DNA of 39,125 bases from an uncultured Sphingomonas sp. (GTDB lineage: Bacteria; Pseudomonadota; Alphaproteobacteria; Sphingomonadales; Sphingomonadaceae): NCBI GenBank assembly GCA_913775975.1, contig CAJYLQ010000032.1, forward strand, positions 1 through 39,125, given 5' to 3'. This document shows, one piece after another, positions 20,057-28,432 of this stretch. Both the position numbers and the translations under genes were made by a program. The first letter of the stretch is position 1. Every line of letters starts with the position of its first letter. The notes under the pieces are model-generated. The model was not told the origin of the DNA. It saw only the letters and a list, made by a program, of their open reading frames with translations, and made no database searches.

Positions 20057-20767
20057 ATGACCATCCTCCTTACCGGATCCAGCCGCGGCATCGGCGCGGC
20101 GATCGCACAATCGCTGGTCGATGGCGGCCAGACCGTGATCGGCCACGGCACCGCCAGCGGCATTCCCGCCGACTTCGCGCAGCCCGGTGCCGCCGCCGCG
20201 CTGTGGCACGCCGCGCTGGACCAGGCGGGCGGCACGATCGACACGCTCGTCAACAATGCCGGCGTGTTCGAGGCGAACCCCGTCGACGCCGACGATGCCG
20301 ACTGGCTCGCCGGGTGGGAGCGGACGCTGCGCATCAACCTGACCGCCGCGGCGGAACTCTGCCGCCTCGCCGTCCTCCACTGGCAACAGCGCGCGCGCCA
20401 GGGCTGGACCGGCACCGGCCGCATCGTCAACGTCGCCAGCCGCGCCGCCTATCGCGGCGACAGCCCCGCGCACTGGCACTATGCCGCCGCGAAGGCGGGC
20501 ATGGTCGCGATGACCAAGACGATCGCGCGCGGCTATGCGCGGGAGAATATCCTCGCCTTCGCCGTCTGCCCCGGTTTCACCATGACCGGCATGGCCGAGG
20601 ATTATCTGGAGAGCCGGGGCGGCGACAAGCTGCTCGCCGACATCCCGCTGGGCCGCGTCGCCCAGCCGGAGGAGGTCGCCACCGCCGTCCGCTTCCTCGC
20701 GCTCGACGCGCCGCCATCGATGACGGGCGCGGTGCTCGACGTGAACGGGGCGTCCTATGTCCGATAG
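20057..20767 (+). CDS. Short-chain dehydrogenase/reductase (FabG-like)
   Basis: A 236-residue classical SDR. It has the cofactor motif LLTGSSRGIGAAIA (residues 4-17), the NNAG motif (LVNNAGVF), and the catalytic set with Ser in VNVASRAAYRGDSPAHWHYAAAKAG, Tyr and Lys in YAAAK, then the VCPGFTMTGMA loop and C-terminal MTGAVLDVNGASYVR. The last pattern fits FabG-like reductases of acyl or ketone substrates; the real substrate is unknown. Cofactor preference is probably NADP, from the basic SSRG start. The stop overlaps the start of prmA by 11 bases, so the two are co-translated. Confidence 0.9.
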   Translation: MTILLTGSSRGIGAAIAQSLVDGGQTVIGHGTASGIPADFAQPGAAAALWHAALDQAGGTIDTLVNNAGVFEANPVDADDADWLAGWERTLRINLTAAAELCRLAVLHWQQRARQGWTGTGRIVNVASRAAYRGDSPAHWHYAAAKAGMVAMTKTIARGYARENILAFAVCPGFTMTGMAEDYLESRGGDKLLADIPLGRVAQPEEVATAVRFLALDAPPSMTGAVLDVNGASYVR

Positions 20768-21776
20768 CGGCGCTATCGGACCGGCCGGCGCCGCCCCGGC
20801 GGCGTCCGACGGCACGACGACACGCGGGTCGGCGGATTCGTGGCGCGTCACCCTGCCCTGCACCCGTGCCGAGGCGGAGGCGATCGACGCCGCGTCCGAC
20901 CTCGCCATCGACGCGGTGCTGATGACCACCGAAGAGGTGGAGGACGATGTCGAGCGCTGGCGGCTCGACGCCTATATGGATGCGGCGCCCGATGCCGCGA
21001 TGCTGGCCGCGCTCGCCGCGCTCGTCCCCAGCGCCGCCGGCACCGCGCCGGCGGTGGAACAGCTGACCGAGCAGGACTGGGTGACGCTCAGCCAGCAGGG
21101 GCTGGAGCCGATCCGCGAGGGGCGCTTCATCGTCCACACCAGCGCGCACCCGATCGCGGCCGATCCGGCGGCGGGCACCCGCGCCTTCCTGATCGACGCG
21201 GGCCGCGCCTTCGGCACCGGGCATCACGGCACGACCAGCGGCTGCCTCGCCATGCTCGACGCGATGGCGATCGAGGGGCAGCGGTTCGCCAAGGCGATCG
21301 ATATCGGCACCGGCACCGGCCTCCTCGCCTTCGCCGCGCTGGAATTGTGGCCGGCCGCGACGGTGGTCGCGACCGATATCGACCCCGTCGCGATCGACGT
21401 GACGCGCGACAATGCCGCCGCGAACGGCGTCGAGGGCGTGACGCTGATCGTCGCCGACGGCACGCTGGACCCCGCCATCGTGGAGGCCGCGCCCTACGAA
21501 CTCGTCATCGCCAACATCCTCGCCGGCCCGCTGGTATCGATGGCCCCGGAACTCGCCGCGATCGCCGCGCCGGGCGCGACGATCCTGCTCGCCGGCCTGC
21601 TGGAAACGCAGCGCGAAACCGTGGTCGCCGCCTACACCGCCTGCGGCTGCACGCTCCAGGCGCTCGACCGCCGCGGCGACTGGACCATCCTGCGCCTGTC
21701 AGCGGGCGCGGAACGCTATGTGCCGGCGGGCCCGTTCGATCCGAAGGGCCGCGACGGCTGGGCGCTGGATATCTGA
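20757..21776 (+). CDS. prmA: Ribosomal protein L11 methyltransferase
   Basis: Methylates lysines and the N-terminus of ribosomal protein L11 using S-adenosylmethionine. In this 339-residue protein, residues about 28-115 form the substrate-recognition domain, the SAM-binding motif I is AIDIGTGTGLLAFAAL, followed by VVATDIDPVAIDVTRDNAAANGV, and the family signature NILAGPL is present. GTGHHGTT before motif I is also diagnostic. The N-terminus (residues 1-27) is a Ser/Ala/Gly-rich extension of no clear function, so a later start is possible. The start codon lies inside the end of the SDR gene. Confidence 0.94.
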   Translation: MSDSGAIGPAGAAPAASDGTTTRGSADSWRVTLPCTRAEAEAIDAASDLAIDAVLMTTEEVEDDVERWRLDAYMDAAPDAAMLAALAALVPSAAGTAPAVEQLTEQDWVTLSQQGLEPIREGRFIVHTSAHPIAADPAAGTRAFLIDAGRAFGTGHHGTTSGCLAMLDAMAIEGQRFAKAIDIGTGTGLLAFAALELWPAATVVATDIDPVAIDVTRDNAAANGVEGVTLIVADGTLDPAIVEAAPYELVIANILAGPLVSMAPELAAIAAPGATILLAGLLETQRETVVAAYTACGCTLQALDRRGDWTILRLSAGAERYVPAGPFDPKGRDGWALDI

Positions 21777-21860
21777 GGGTCGCTGCCCCGACGGATGCGG
21801 ATCGGGGAGATTGTTGCGGGCGGCGGGAATGTCCGGCTTTGGTGGGAAGCGGACATGGGC

Positions 21861-22310
21861 CTAATCGCTCTTAACGGCCTTACGGATGGCGAAAGGCACT
21901 CGTGTGAGAGCCAGAAGGATGTTCATGCCATAGAGCCACGCGAACGCTCCACCCGCAAACTTGAGACCTCCAGGAACGCCGCTGCGAGCCACCCCGAAGG
22001 AGAATGCTATGCACGCAGCGAATAAGCAGAAAATCATGCCGTGAAGACTACGCAGATCGTAGCACAACTTCCGTCCACCGGCCCCGTTTTCAACCCAGAA
22101 CCGTCCACGGTCGTAAATTACTAATGCGAGCCAGTTCGGCCCAAACGGGTTACGCCAAAGAGGATCATCGAAAGTGAGATGGCCCGAGCCGCGCTCGCTT
22201 ATCCGTTTCCTTTGGTGCTGTAGCAATTGCTCCACACAAGTGAGTGCAGCATTTGTATCCGCGTCATTTAGACGCACCGAACCGCGTAGATGCCAGATAA
22301 AATCAAACAT
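21861..22310 (-). CDS. Uncharacterised membrane protein, two predicted helices
   Basis: A 149-residue protein with no recognised family. Residues 1-85 are soluble, beginning MFDFIWHLRGSVRLNDADTNAALTCVEQLLQHQRKR, with a WRNPFGPNWLALVIYDRGRFWVE segment that looks like a beta-rich module. Residues about 90-140 hold two hydrophobic helices around a short Gly-rich loop, ending in basic residues. The base composition of this gene and the next is visibly more AT-rich than the neighbours, hinting at recent gain. A weak GAGAG precedes the ATG. Whether it is expressed cannot be judged; the frame is clean and the hydrophobic pattern is coherent. Confidence 0.6.
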   Translation of the reverse strand: MFDFIWHLRGSVRLNDADTNAALTCVEQLLQHQRKRISERGSGHLTFDDPLWRNPFGPNWLALVIYDRGRFWVENGAGGRKLCYDLRSLHGMIFCLFAACIAFSFGVARSGVPGGLKFAGGAFAWLYGMNILLALTRVPFAIRKAVKSD

Positions 22311-22438
22311 GCGCGGCTCTCATTAAGAGCATCTTGCAACGTCCGCAATTGGGTGAAAGCATACATGGGCTAATAGGAGGTATCCTTTGTCGAGGTGCTA
22401 CTTAGCCGAAGGAAGGGGCTGCCATTCTAGTGTGGGCA

Positions 22439-23083
22439 TCAGTACTTTCCGGGATAACTCTGCTTGCGGATCAACGGCGCGTCCGCCATGGTGAATTCTA
22501 CCGCGAATGCCTGAACCGATAAAACCGGAGCGTTATTAAAATCAGCAGCAGGTTTAAATTTGATCGTTGTCGTCGCTATTTTGCATAGCGCCTTATCAAG
22601 GGGGTCGTTCGACGATCGCCCCTCCAGCACACTCTCACATGCCAGCGCGTTTCCTTTTTCATCGACTACAATGGAAGCTCTTCGAACGACATATTTTTGA
22701 GCGGTCCCTGGAAGCTTATTCACGACTAGCTGTAAGTCAACGGTCGGAGAGAATGGACCGTTGTCCGGGTTTATGAAACTTAAGGAACGAACTCCGTACG
22801 TTGCCCTACCCGAACCATCAAGTGCGGGTTTCGCTCTAATCTTTAAAAGCTCATCGCAAGTGTCTTCATCAATCTTTTTAATTCGTGATGGGACCAAAGC
22901 TTCACAATGAATTATCTTACCATGAGGGTCTACTGTCAGCATGAACTTCGAAACTGGATCGAGCCCTTCAGTTTCGAAATGCTCTCTACTCAAGCTTTGG
23001 AGCTGTGAGGGGCGAAGCAAAGGTATTCCAGGCGCGCGCGGATACGCAGCTTCAGCTGTCCCAGCCAACAGTAGTGCGATCAT
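22439..23083 (-). CDS. Secreted protein with two TonB C-terminal-like repeats
   Basis: A protein of about 214 residues. The chosen ATG at 23081-23083 has GGAG and GAGG just upstream and yields a short signal-like N-terminus (MIALLLAGTAEAAYP). Two similar modules follow: one with TVDPHGKIIHCEAL and DEDTCDELLKIRAKPALD, the other with VVDEKGNALACESV and DKALCKIATTTIKFKPAAD. Each has the pattern (V-D-x-x-G..C..D-x-x-x-C) seen in TonB C-terminal domains of sphingomonad proteins annotated as energy transducers, with a Cys pair likely to form a disulfide. There is no membrane anchor or Pro-rich spanning region, so it is not a working TonB. A longer reading starts at 23146. Base composition is AT-rich relative to flanks. 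Function unknown. Confidence 0.62.
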   Translation of the reverse strand: MIALLLAGTAEAAYPRAPGIPLLRPSQLQSLSREHFETEGLDPVSKFMLTVDPHGKIIHCEALVPSRIKKIDEDTCDELLKIRAKPALDGSGRATYGVRSLSFINPDNGPFSPTVDLQLVVNKLPGTAQKYVVRRASIVVDEKGNALACESVLEGRSSNDPLDKALCKIATTTIKFKPAADFNNAPVLSVQAFAVEFTMADAPLIRKQSYPGKY

Positions 23084-23285
23084 GCGCCTCGCTCCCAAAC
23101 CATCTGCGAGGTACAAGCTTTCCCGCAGCACAGTTGGGTGAAGCATCCATCATCGCTTGCTCACTGGCAAGCCGCTGAAGGGGTCACGATCACCGCTCGT
23201 CCGCATCCGGCCGTCAGCGGCCATCCCCGACACTGCACGCCCGGCGACAATCGCGAAGCCGCGCGGCGCGGTAGGACAACGCCCC

Positions 23286-24269
23286 TTACACCGTCAGCAC
23301 GGTACTTCCCCGCGTCTCGCCCGCTTCCATCGCGCGGTGCGCCTCGGCCGCGTCTTCCAGCGCGAAGGTCTGGCCGATTACCGGGCGGATCGCCTCGCGT
23401 GCCAGCATCGCGAAGACGCGGTCGGTCATCGCCTGTCGCTCCGCCTGGGTGGTCGCATAGTCGAACAGCGTCGGGCGGGTGACGAACAGCGAACCGTGCT
23501 TCGCCAGCGTGCCGAGGTTCACCCCGTCCACCGCGCCGCTGGCATTGCCATAGCTGACGATGATCCCGCGCCGCGCCGCCGCCTTCAGCGACACGTCCCA
23601 CGTCGCCTTGCCGACGCCGTCCAGCACCACCTCCGCGCCGCGCCCGTCGGTCAGGTCGCGCACGCGCGCGGCGACGTCGTCGGTGCGGTGGTTGAGGACA
23701 TAGTCGGCGCCCGCCGCATGGGCGAGCGCCGCCTTGTCCGCGCTGCCGACGCTGCCGATCACCGTCGCGCCCACCGCCTTCAGCCAGCCGACCAGCAAGT
23801 GGCCGACGCCGCCCGCCGCCGCATGGACCAGCACCGTCTGCCCCGCCTCCACCCTGGCGCAGGGGCCAACCAGCATCGCCGCCGTCGCGCCCTTCAGCAG
23901 CAGCGCCGCCGCCGTGCGGTCGTCGACGCTTTCGGGCAGGTGGACCAGTTCGTCCGCGATCACGTTGCGGCGGGTGGCATAGGCGCCGCGCGACGGGCCG
24001 AAGGTGCCGACCCGGTCGCCGGGCTGGAACCCCTCCACGCCGTCGCCCACCGCCTCGACCACGCCGGTCGCTTCCGAGCCCAGGCCGGCGGGCAGTTCGA
24101 CCGGATAGAGGCCGCTGCGGTGATAAGCATCGATATAGTTCAGCCCGACCGCCGTCGTGCGCACGCGCACCTGCCCCGGCGCGGGCGGTGGCAGGATCTC
24201 GTCCACCCATGCGATCACCTCCGGCCCGCCGGTCCGCTCGATCCGTGCCACGCGCGCTGCGTCGGTCAT
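23286..24269 (-). CDS. Quinone oxidoreductase / zinc-free MDR reductase
   Basis: A 327-residue medium-chain reductase of the QOR class, which reduces quinones or other activated carbonyls with NADPH. The N-terminal catalytic domain has VGLNYIDAYHRSGLYPVELP and LGSEATGVVEAVG; the cofactor domain has VHAAAGGVGHLLVGWLKAVGA with the AAxGGVG motif; no zinc-binding cysteines or histidines of alcohol dehydrogenases are seen. The C-terminus GETRGSTVLTV is typical. The ATG at 24269 follows GAGGGAG by eight bases; an upstream in-frame start at 24323 would add 18 atypical residues. It lies 50 bases after tamB on the same strand and may be co-transcribed with it, although no functional tie is evident. 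Confidence 0.92.
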   Translation of the reverse strand: MTDAARVARIERTGGPEVIAWVDEILPPPAPGQVRVRTTAVGLNYIDAYHRSGLYPVELPAGLGSEATGVVEAVGDGVEGFQPGDRVGTFGPSRGAYATRRNVIADELVHLPESVDDRTAAALLLKGATAAMLVGPCARVEAGQTVLVHAAAGGVGHLLVGWLKAVGATVIGSVGSADKAALAHAAGADYVLNHRTDDVAARVRDLTDGRGAEVVLDGVGKATWDVSLKAAARRGIIVSYGNASGAVDGVNLGTLAKHGSLFVTRPTLFDYATTQAERQAMTDRVFAMLAREAIRPVIGQTFALEDAAEAHRAMEAGETRGSTVLTV

Positions 24270-24319
24270 GCCATCGTCTCCCTCTTGCCGCCCGCCCAAC
24301 GCGGGGCGCCGCCCGCCGT

Positions 24320-27300
24320 TCAATAGTCGCGACTGATCCGCACGTTCACGCTCTGCCGCCCCAAGGTCGAGATGCTCGACAACAGCGACAGCCAGCGCGT
24401 CACCTGAAACTCCAGCCGCGTCGCCGAATAGCCCTGCCCGTCCGTCACGATCTCCGCATAGATGCGCCGCGTCACATATTTCCCCGCCGCGATCGAGGTG
24501 CCCTGCCCGGTCTGCGGATCGGCGGGCAGGATGCGCAGCCGGTCCAGCCCCGCCGCGCGGCGCACCGCGTTGATCGGATTCAGCCCGTTGCCGCCATTCT
24601 GCAGCGCGGCGACGGCGGCGGCCAGCTGCAGCGCCTCCGGCGCGGACAGGTTGGTGATCGACGTGCCGAACAGCAATCGCGCCAGCAGCTCGTCCTGCGG
24701 CAGCGCGGGCGTGCTGGAAAAGCCGATCTCCGGCTTCACCGCCGTGCCCGTCACGCGGATCGATGCGGTGAGGCCGGTGGTGTTCGCATTCGCCTCGATA
24801 TCCAACGCCGGGTTGGCCGGCGTCTGCCCGTCGAAGCGGATGACGCCGCGCGACAGCTCGAACTCGCGGCCGGCGAATTCGTAGTCACCCCGGATCAGGT
24901 TCGCGCGGCCCGCGATCGTCGGATTGTCCGGCGCGCCGCCGATCGTCAGGTCCGCCGACCATTCGCTGGTCAGGCCCAGCCCGCTGACCATCACGCCGCC
25001 CCGCGCCTTCGCCGTCAGCGCCATCGTCCAGGGGGTGGTGCGCGCCTCCTCCTCGTCGCCGCCGATCGGCACGTTGATCTCGCGCACGTTGAGGCGAGGC
25101 GCGGCGGTGGCGGCGGTCGCCCGGCCCAGGCGATAGCGCGCGCGGTTCAGCACCACGTCGCCCGCGATCCGCCCACCCGCGCCATCGGAGCGGAAGGTCA
25201 GCGGCCCACTGACGGTCGCGCCGATATCGTCGCGATCGATCATCACCGCATTGTCCGCCTGCATCCGGATATCCAGGCCGATGCCGTTGGCGGCGGCGAA
25301 GTCGAACACCCCCGTCCCCGATACGCGCCCGCCCTTGCCGGCGGTGGCGGCGAAGCGGTCGATCGCCAGCGTCGATCCGTTGAACCGGCCGCTGGCGGCG
25401 ACGTCGGTCAGGACGGTGCCGGTGGTGGCGCTGTCGATGCGCGCGCCCTTCGCCTGCACCGATCCCCGGATCAGCGGGCGCGACAGGCTGCCGGTCACGT
25501 CCGCGCCGACGGAGACGGGGCCCGACAGGTCGAAAAACTCGACCCCGGTCAACCGCCACAGCGCATCCGCCGGCCCGGCATAGCGCAGCTGGCCGAACAG
25601 CCCCGCGCCGGACAATCGCTCCGCCAGCGATCCCGCCGCCAGCGGCGACAGGCGCGCCTGCGCCCGGCCGACCGTACGCCCGCCCGATGCGATGACCGCG
25701 CGCATCCCCGCCCGGTCGGGCGACAGCACCGCCGCCAGCCCCACGTCGATCGGGGTGGAGTTCAGCACCAGCCCGGCGCGTGTCACCCCGCGCAGCGTCA
25801 GGTCCAGCCGCCCGGTCGGCACGCCGCGCGCATCCTGCGCATAGCGGAGCGATCCCGACGCGCTGCCGCCCAGCCCCAGTCCCGGAAAGCCGATATCGAG
25901 GATCGACAGCGGCAGGCGCTGGCTGCTCGCCTCCACCACCAGCCCCGCGTTGGACAGGGTGCCACCGACCCGCGCCTCGCCCCCGGCAAAGGTCAGCCGC
26001 GTCGGCGCCAGTCGCCAGCCGGCCCCCTCGCGCGTCACCACCGCCGGATCGACCAGCTGCAACGGCCGCCGGTCCAGCGTGCCCTCCGCGCTCAGGGTAA
26101 AGCCGTCGTCGCGGATCTTCGTGACGGTGCGGATGTCGAAGGCGCGGCCGCGGGTTCCCGCGATCGCCGCGCGCACCGTGCCCGTCCCGCGTGCGATCCG
26201 CGCATCGGCGGTGACGCGGGCGATACGCACGCTGCCATATTGCAGGCCCAGCGCCCGGCCCGTCCCCTCGATGACCGGCCCGGCGGGGTCCAGCAGGATG
26301 CTGCCGTCGACGCGCCCCTGCCGCACGCTCGCCCCCATCAGCGCCGCGCCGGCAAGGTTCAGATGCGCCTCGATCCGCTGCATGTCGCCTATCGGGCGGA
26401 AGATCAGATTGCCCGCGATCGGCCCCGTCACCGCGACAGTCCCGTCGAACCCGCCCGGCACGATCGCCAGCCGCCCGATTGCACGCGAGCGGGCGACGTC
26501 CAGCGCCGCGATCGCGATCGCCGCCTGCCCCTGCGGCGGCAGCAGGATCGCGCCATTGCCCCGGAACGGCCCCAAGCGAGAGGTGCCGGCGGCGGTCAGC
26601 GCGAAGCCCTCCGGCGTCGGCACCAGATGCGCGGTCACGCCGGCAAGGCCCAGCGCCGCGTTGGGCCTGGCGAGCTTCAGGTCGATCACCGGCTTCTCGA
26701 TCCGCCCGTCCAGCACCAGCGCCAGCGGGCCATAGGTCGCCTGCCGGCCGGTCCCCTCGAAATGGATCGTGCCGTCGCGCCGGCGGTATCCGTCCCCGGT
26801 CAGCGTCAAGGCGGGAGAGGTCAGCCGCGCAGCCCGGAAATGCAGGATGCCGTCGGGCGTCCGCTCCAGCGCGGTGTCGATGCGCGGCAGGCCGCCGGTC
26901 AGCGAGCGGAAGAAGGCATTGTCCAGCCGCCGCACCTGCGCGGTGCCGCGCCCGACGATCCGCGTGCCATGCCCGCCGGGGCCCGGCACGACGTTCAGCG
27001 TCGAATCGATATCGACGATACCGATGCCGGGGATCAGATAGCGGCCCAGCCGCCCGCCCAGCCCGACGCGATATTCGCCGGTGCGCAGGTCCAGCGTCAG
27101 CGCGATCGTGCCCGCCAGCCGGTCCGACGTGAAGCGCAGGCCCTCCCCCGCCAGCGTCGGCGGCCGCAGCGTCAGCACGCCCGCGACCGACAGGTTGTTG
27201 AGGATACCGCCCGCGACCGTCCCCACCCCCCTCACGCGCGCGGCGGCGACGCGCAACGGGATGCGCGCGGGCCATACGGACAGCCGGCCCTGCCCGGCGG

Positions 27301-28432
27301 CGCGCACCCGCTCGAACCCCGTCTGGTCGAAGCTCAGCCGGTCGGCGGTCAGGCGATAGTCATAGGATGCGCTGTCGAACGCGCCGTCCACGATCGCGCG
27401 CAGGGCGATGCCCTGCCCGCCCATATTGGGGAACAGCGCCGCCGGGCGCAGCAGCCGCGCGGCAAGCCGCAGGTTGCGGTAATAGCCGCGCCCCAGATCG
27501 ACCTCGCCGTTCGCATCCACCGCCAGCGCGGCCGATCGCGCGGTAAGCCGCCCCGCCAGCCGGCGATGCGCGAAGGTCGCGTCCCCCGTCACCGCGATGC
27601 GCGGCTGCGTCAGCCGCTGCGCCTTGCCGGTCAGGAGGATGGTGGGCGCCAGCGTGCCGGTCAGCCGGTATCGCCCCGCATCCGCGCCCAGCGACAGGTC
27701 GACGACGCGCGCGCCCGCGATCCGCCCCGCCGCGCGCCCGCGCCAGCGGCTCCAGCTGCCATCACCCGTCACCGCCAGCATCACCGGCCCGCGCACATGC
27801 GCCAGCCCCGCCAGCACGCCGCCGCGCGCGCCCGCCGCCGTCACGTCCAGGTCGAAACGGTCGCGATCCGGCTCCGCGTCGATCGACAGGTTCAGCCGGT
27901 CGCTGCCCGCCGCCATCGCCGCCAACCGCACCCGGGCGCGGCCGTCGCGAATGTCCGCCCGCCCCGCCGCGCGGACGGTGCGCGCGGTGCCCGTGACCGG
28001 CGCGGCCAGATCCAGCCGGTCGATCGTCAGCCGGCCGATGCGGATGTCGAAATCGGGCAGCAGCGGCCCGCGCCGCCCGCTCGGTCGGGTATGGGGCAGC
28101 CGCGCCAGCCGCGCCTCGGGCACGTCCAGCGCATCGATCACCAGCGCGTTGTCCAGCCACCGCCATGGCCGCCAGTCCAGCGCGACGCGTGGCGCGGTCA
28201 GGAACACGCCGTCCAGATCGCGCACCTTCAGCCCGGTGATCGTCGCGCGGCGATACAGCGACCCCTCGATCCCCCCGACCTCGAACGACAGGCCCGTCGG
28301 CGTACGGATCGTGCCGATCCGCTGCGCCACCAGCCGGTGCCCCCAGGGCGTATCGACCGCGATCAGCACGCCGAGCGCCAGCGCCGCCAGCGCGATTCCC
28401 GCCGCGACGATCCAGCGCCACAGCCCCCTCAA
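24320..28432 (-). CDS. tamB: Translocation and assembly module inner-membrane protein TamB
   Basis: A 1370-residue AsmA-like/TamB (DUF490) protein. Such proteins span the periplasm as a long beta-taco and, with TamA, help insert outer-membrane proteins or move lipids. The N-terminus has a single membrane helix (IVAAGIALAALALGVLIAV, about residues 8-26) followed by the family start TPWGHRLVAQRIG; the middle is a long series of beta-strand repeats; the C-terminal 300 residues match DUF490, with NPALDIEANANTTGLTASIRVTG and ending VNVRISRDY. The start is TTG at 28430-28432, which overlaps the tamA stop (TTGA), so translation is coupled. The opposite strand is open for over 4 kb, an effect of GC-rich codon use. 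Confidence 0.93.
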   Translation of the reverse strand: MRGLWRWIVAAGIALAALALGVLIAVDTPWGHRLVAQRIGTIRTPTGLSFEVGGIEGSLYRRATITGLKVRDLDGVFLTAPRVALDWRPWRWLDNALVIDALDVPEARLARLPHTRPSGRRGPLLPDFDIRIGRLTIDRLDLAAPVTGTARTVRAAGRADIRDGRARVRLAAMAAGSDRLNLSIDAEPDRDRFDLDVTAAGARGGVLAGLAHVRGPVMLAVTGDGSWSRWRGRAAGRIAGARVVDLSLGADAGRYRLTGTLAPTILLTGKAQRLTQPRIAVTGDATFAHRRLAGRLTARSAALAVDANGEVDLGRGYYRNLRLAARLLRPAALFPNMGGQGIALRAIVDGAFDSASYDYRLTADRLSFDQTGFERVRAAGQGRLSVWPARIPLRVAAARVRGVGTVAGGILNNLSVAGVLTLRPPTLAGEGLRFTSDRLAGTIALTLDLRTGEYRVGLGGRLGRYLIPGIGIVDIDSTLNVVPGPGGHGTRIVGRGTAQVRRLDNAFFRSLTGGLPRIDTALERTPDGILHFRAARLTSPALTLTGDGYRRRDGTIHFEGTGRQATYGPLALVLDGRIEKPVIDLKLARPNAALGLAGVTAHLVPTPEGFALTAAGTSRLGPFRGNGAILLPPQGQAAIAIAALDVARSRAIGRLAIVPGGFDGTVAVTGPIAGNLIFRPIGDMQRIEAHLNLAGAALMGASVRQGRVDGSILLDPAGPVIEGTGRALGLQYGSVRIARVTADARIARGTGTVRAAIAGTRGRAFDIRTVTKIRDDGFTLSAEGTLDRRPLQLVDPAVVTREGAGWRLAPTRLTFAGGEARVGGTLSNAGLVVEASSQRLPLSILDIGFPGLGLGGSASGSLRYAQDARGVPTGRLDLTLRGVTRAGLVLNSTPIDVGLAAVLSPDRAGMRAVIASGGRTVGRAQARLSPLAAGSLAERLSGAGLFGQLRYAGPADALWRLTGVEFFDLSGPVSVGADVTGSLSRPLIRGSVQAKGARIDSATTGTVLTDVAASGRFNGSTLAIDRFAATAGKGGRVSGTGVFDFAAANGIGLDIRMQADNAVMIDRDDIGATVSGPLTFRSDGAGGRIAGDVVLNRARYRLGRATAATAAPRLNVREINVPIGGDEEEARTTPWTMALTAKARGGVMVSGLGLTSEWSADLTIGGAPDNPTIAGRANLIRGDYEFAGREFELSRGVIRFDGQTPANPALDIEANANTTGLTASIRVTGTAVKPEIGFSSTPALPQDELLARLLFGTSITNLSAPEALQLAAAVAALQNGGNGLNPINAVRRAAGLDRLRILPADPQTGQGTSIAAGKYVTRRIYAEIVTDGQGYSATRLEFQVTRWLSLLSSISTLGRQSVNVRISRDY

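Noticed and set aside
21777..21860. Short plus-strand gene after prmA
   Set aside because: The frame at 21795-22025 runs through the end of the minus-strand membrane-protein gene and shows no family pattern or ribosome site.
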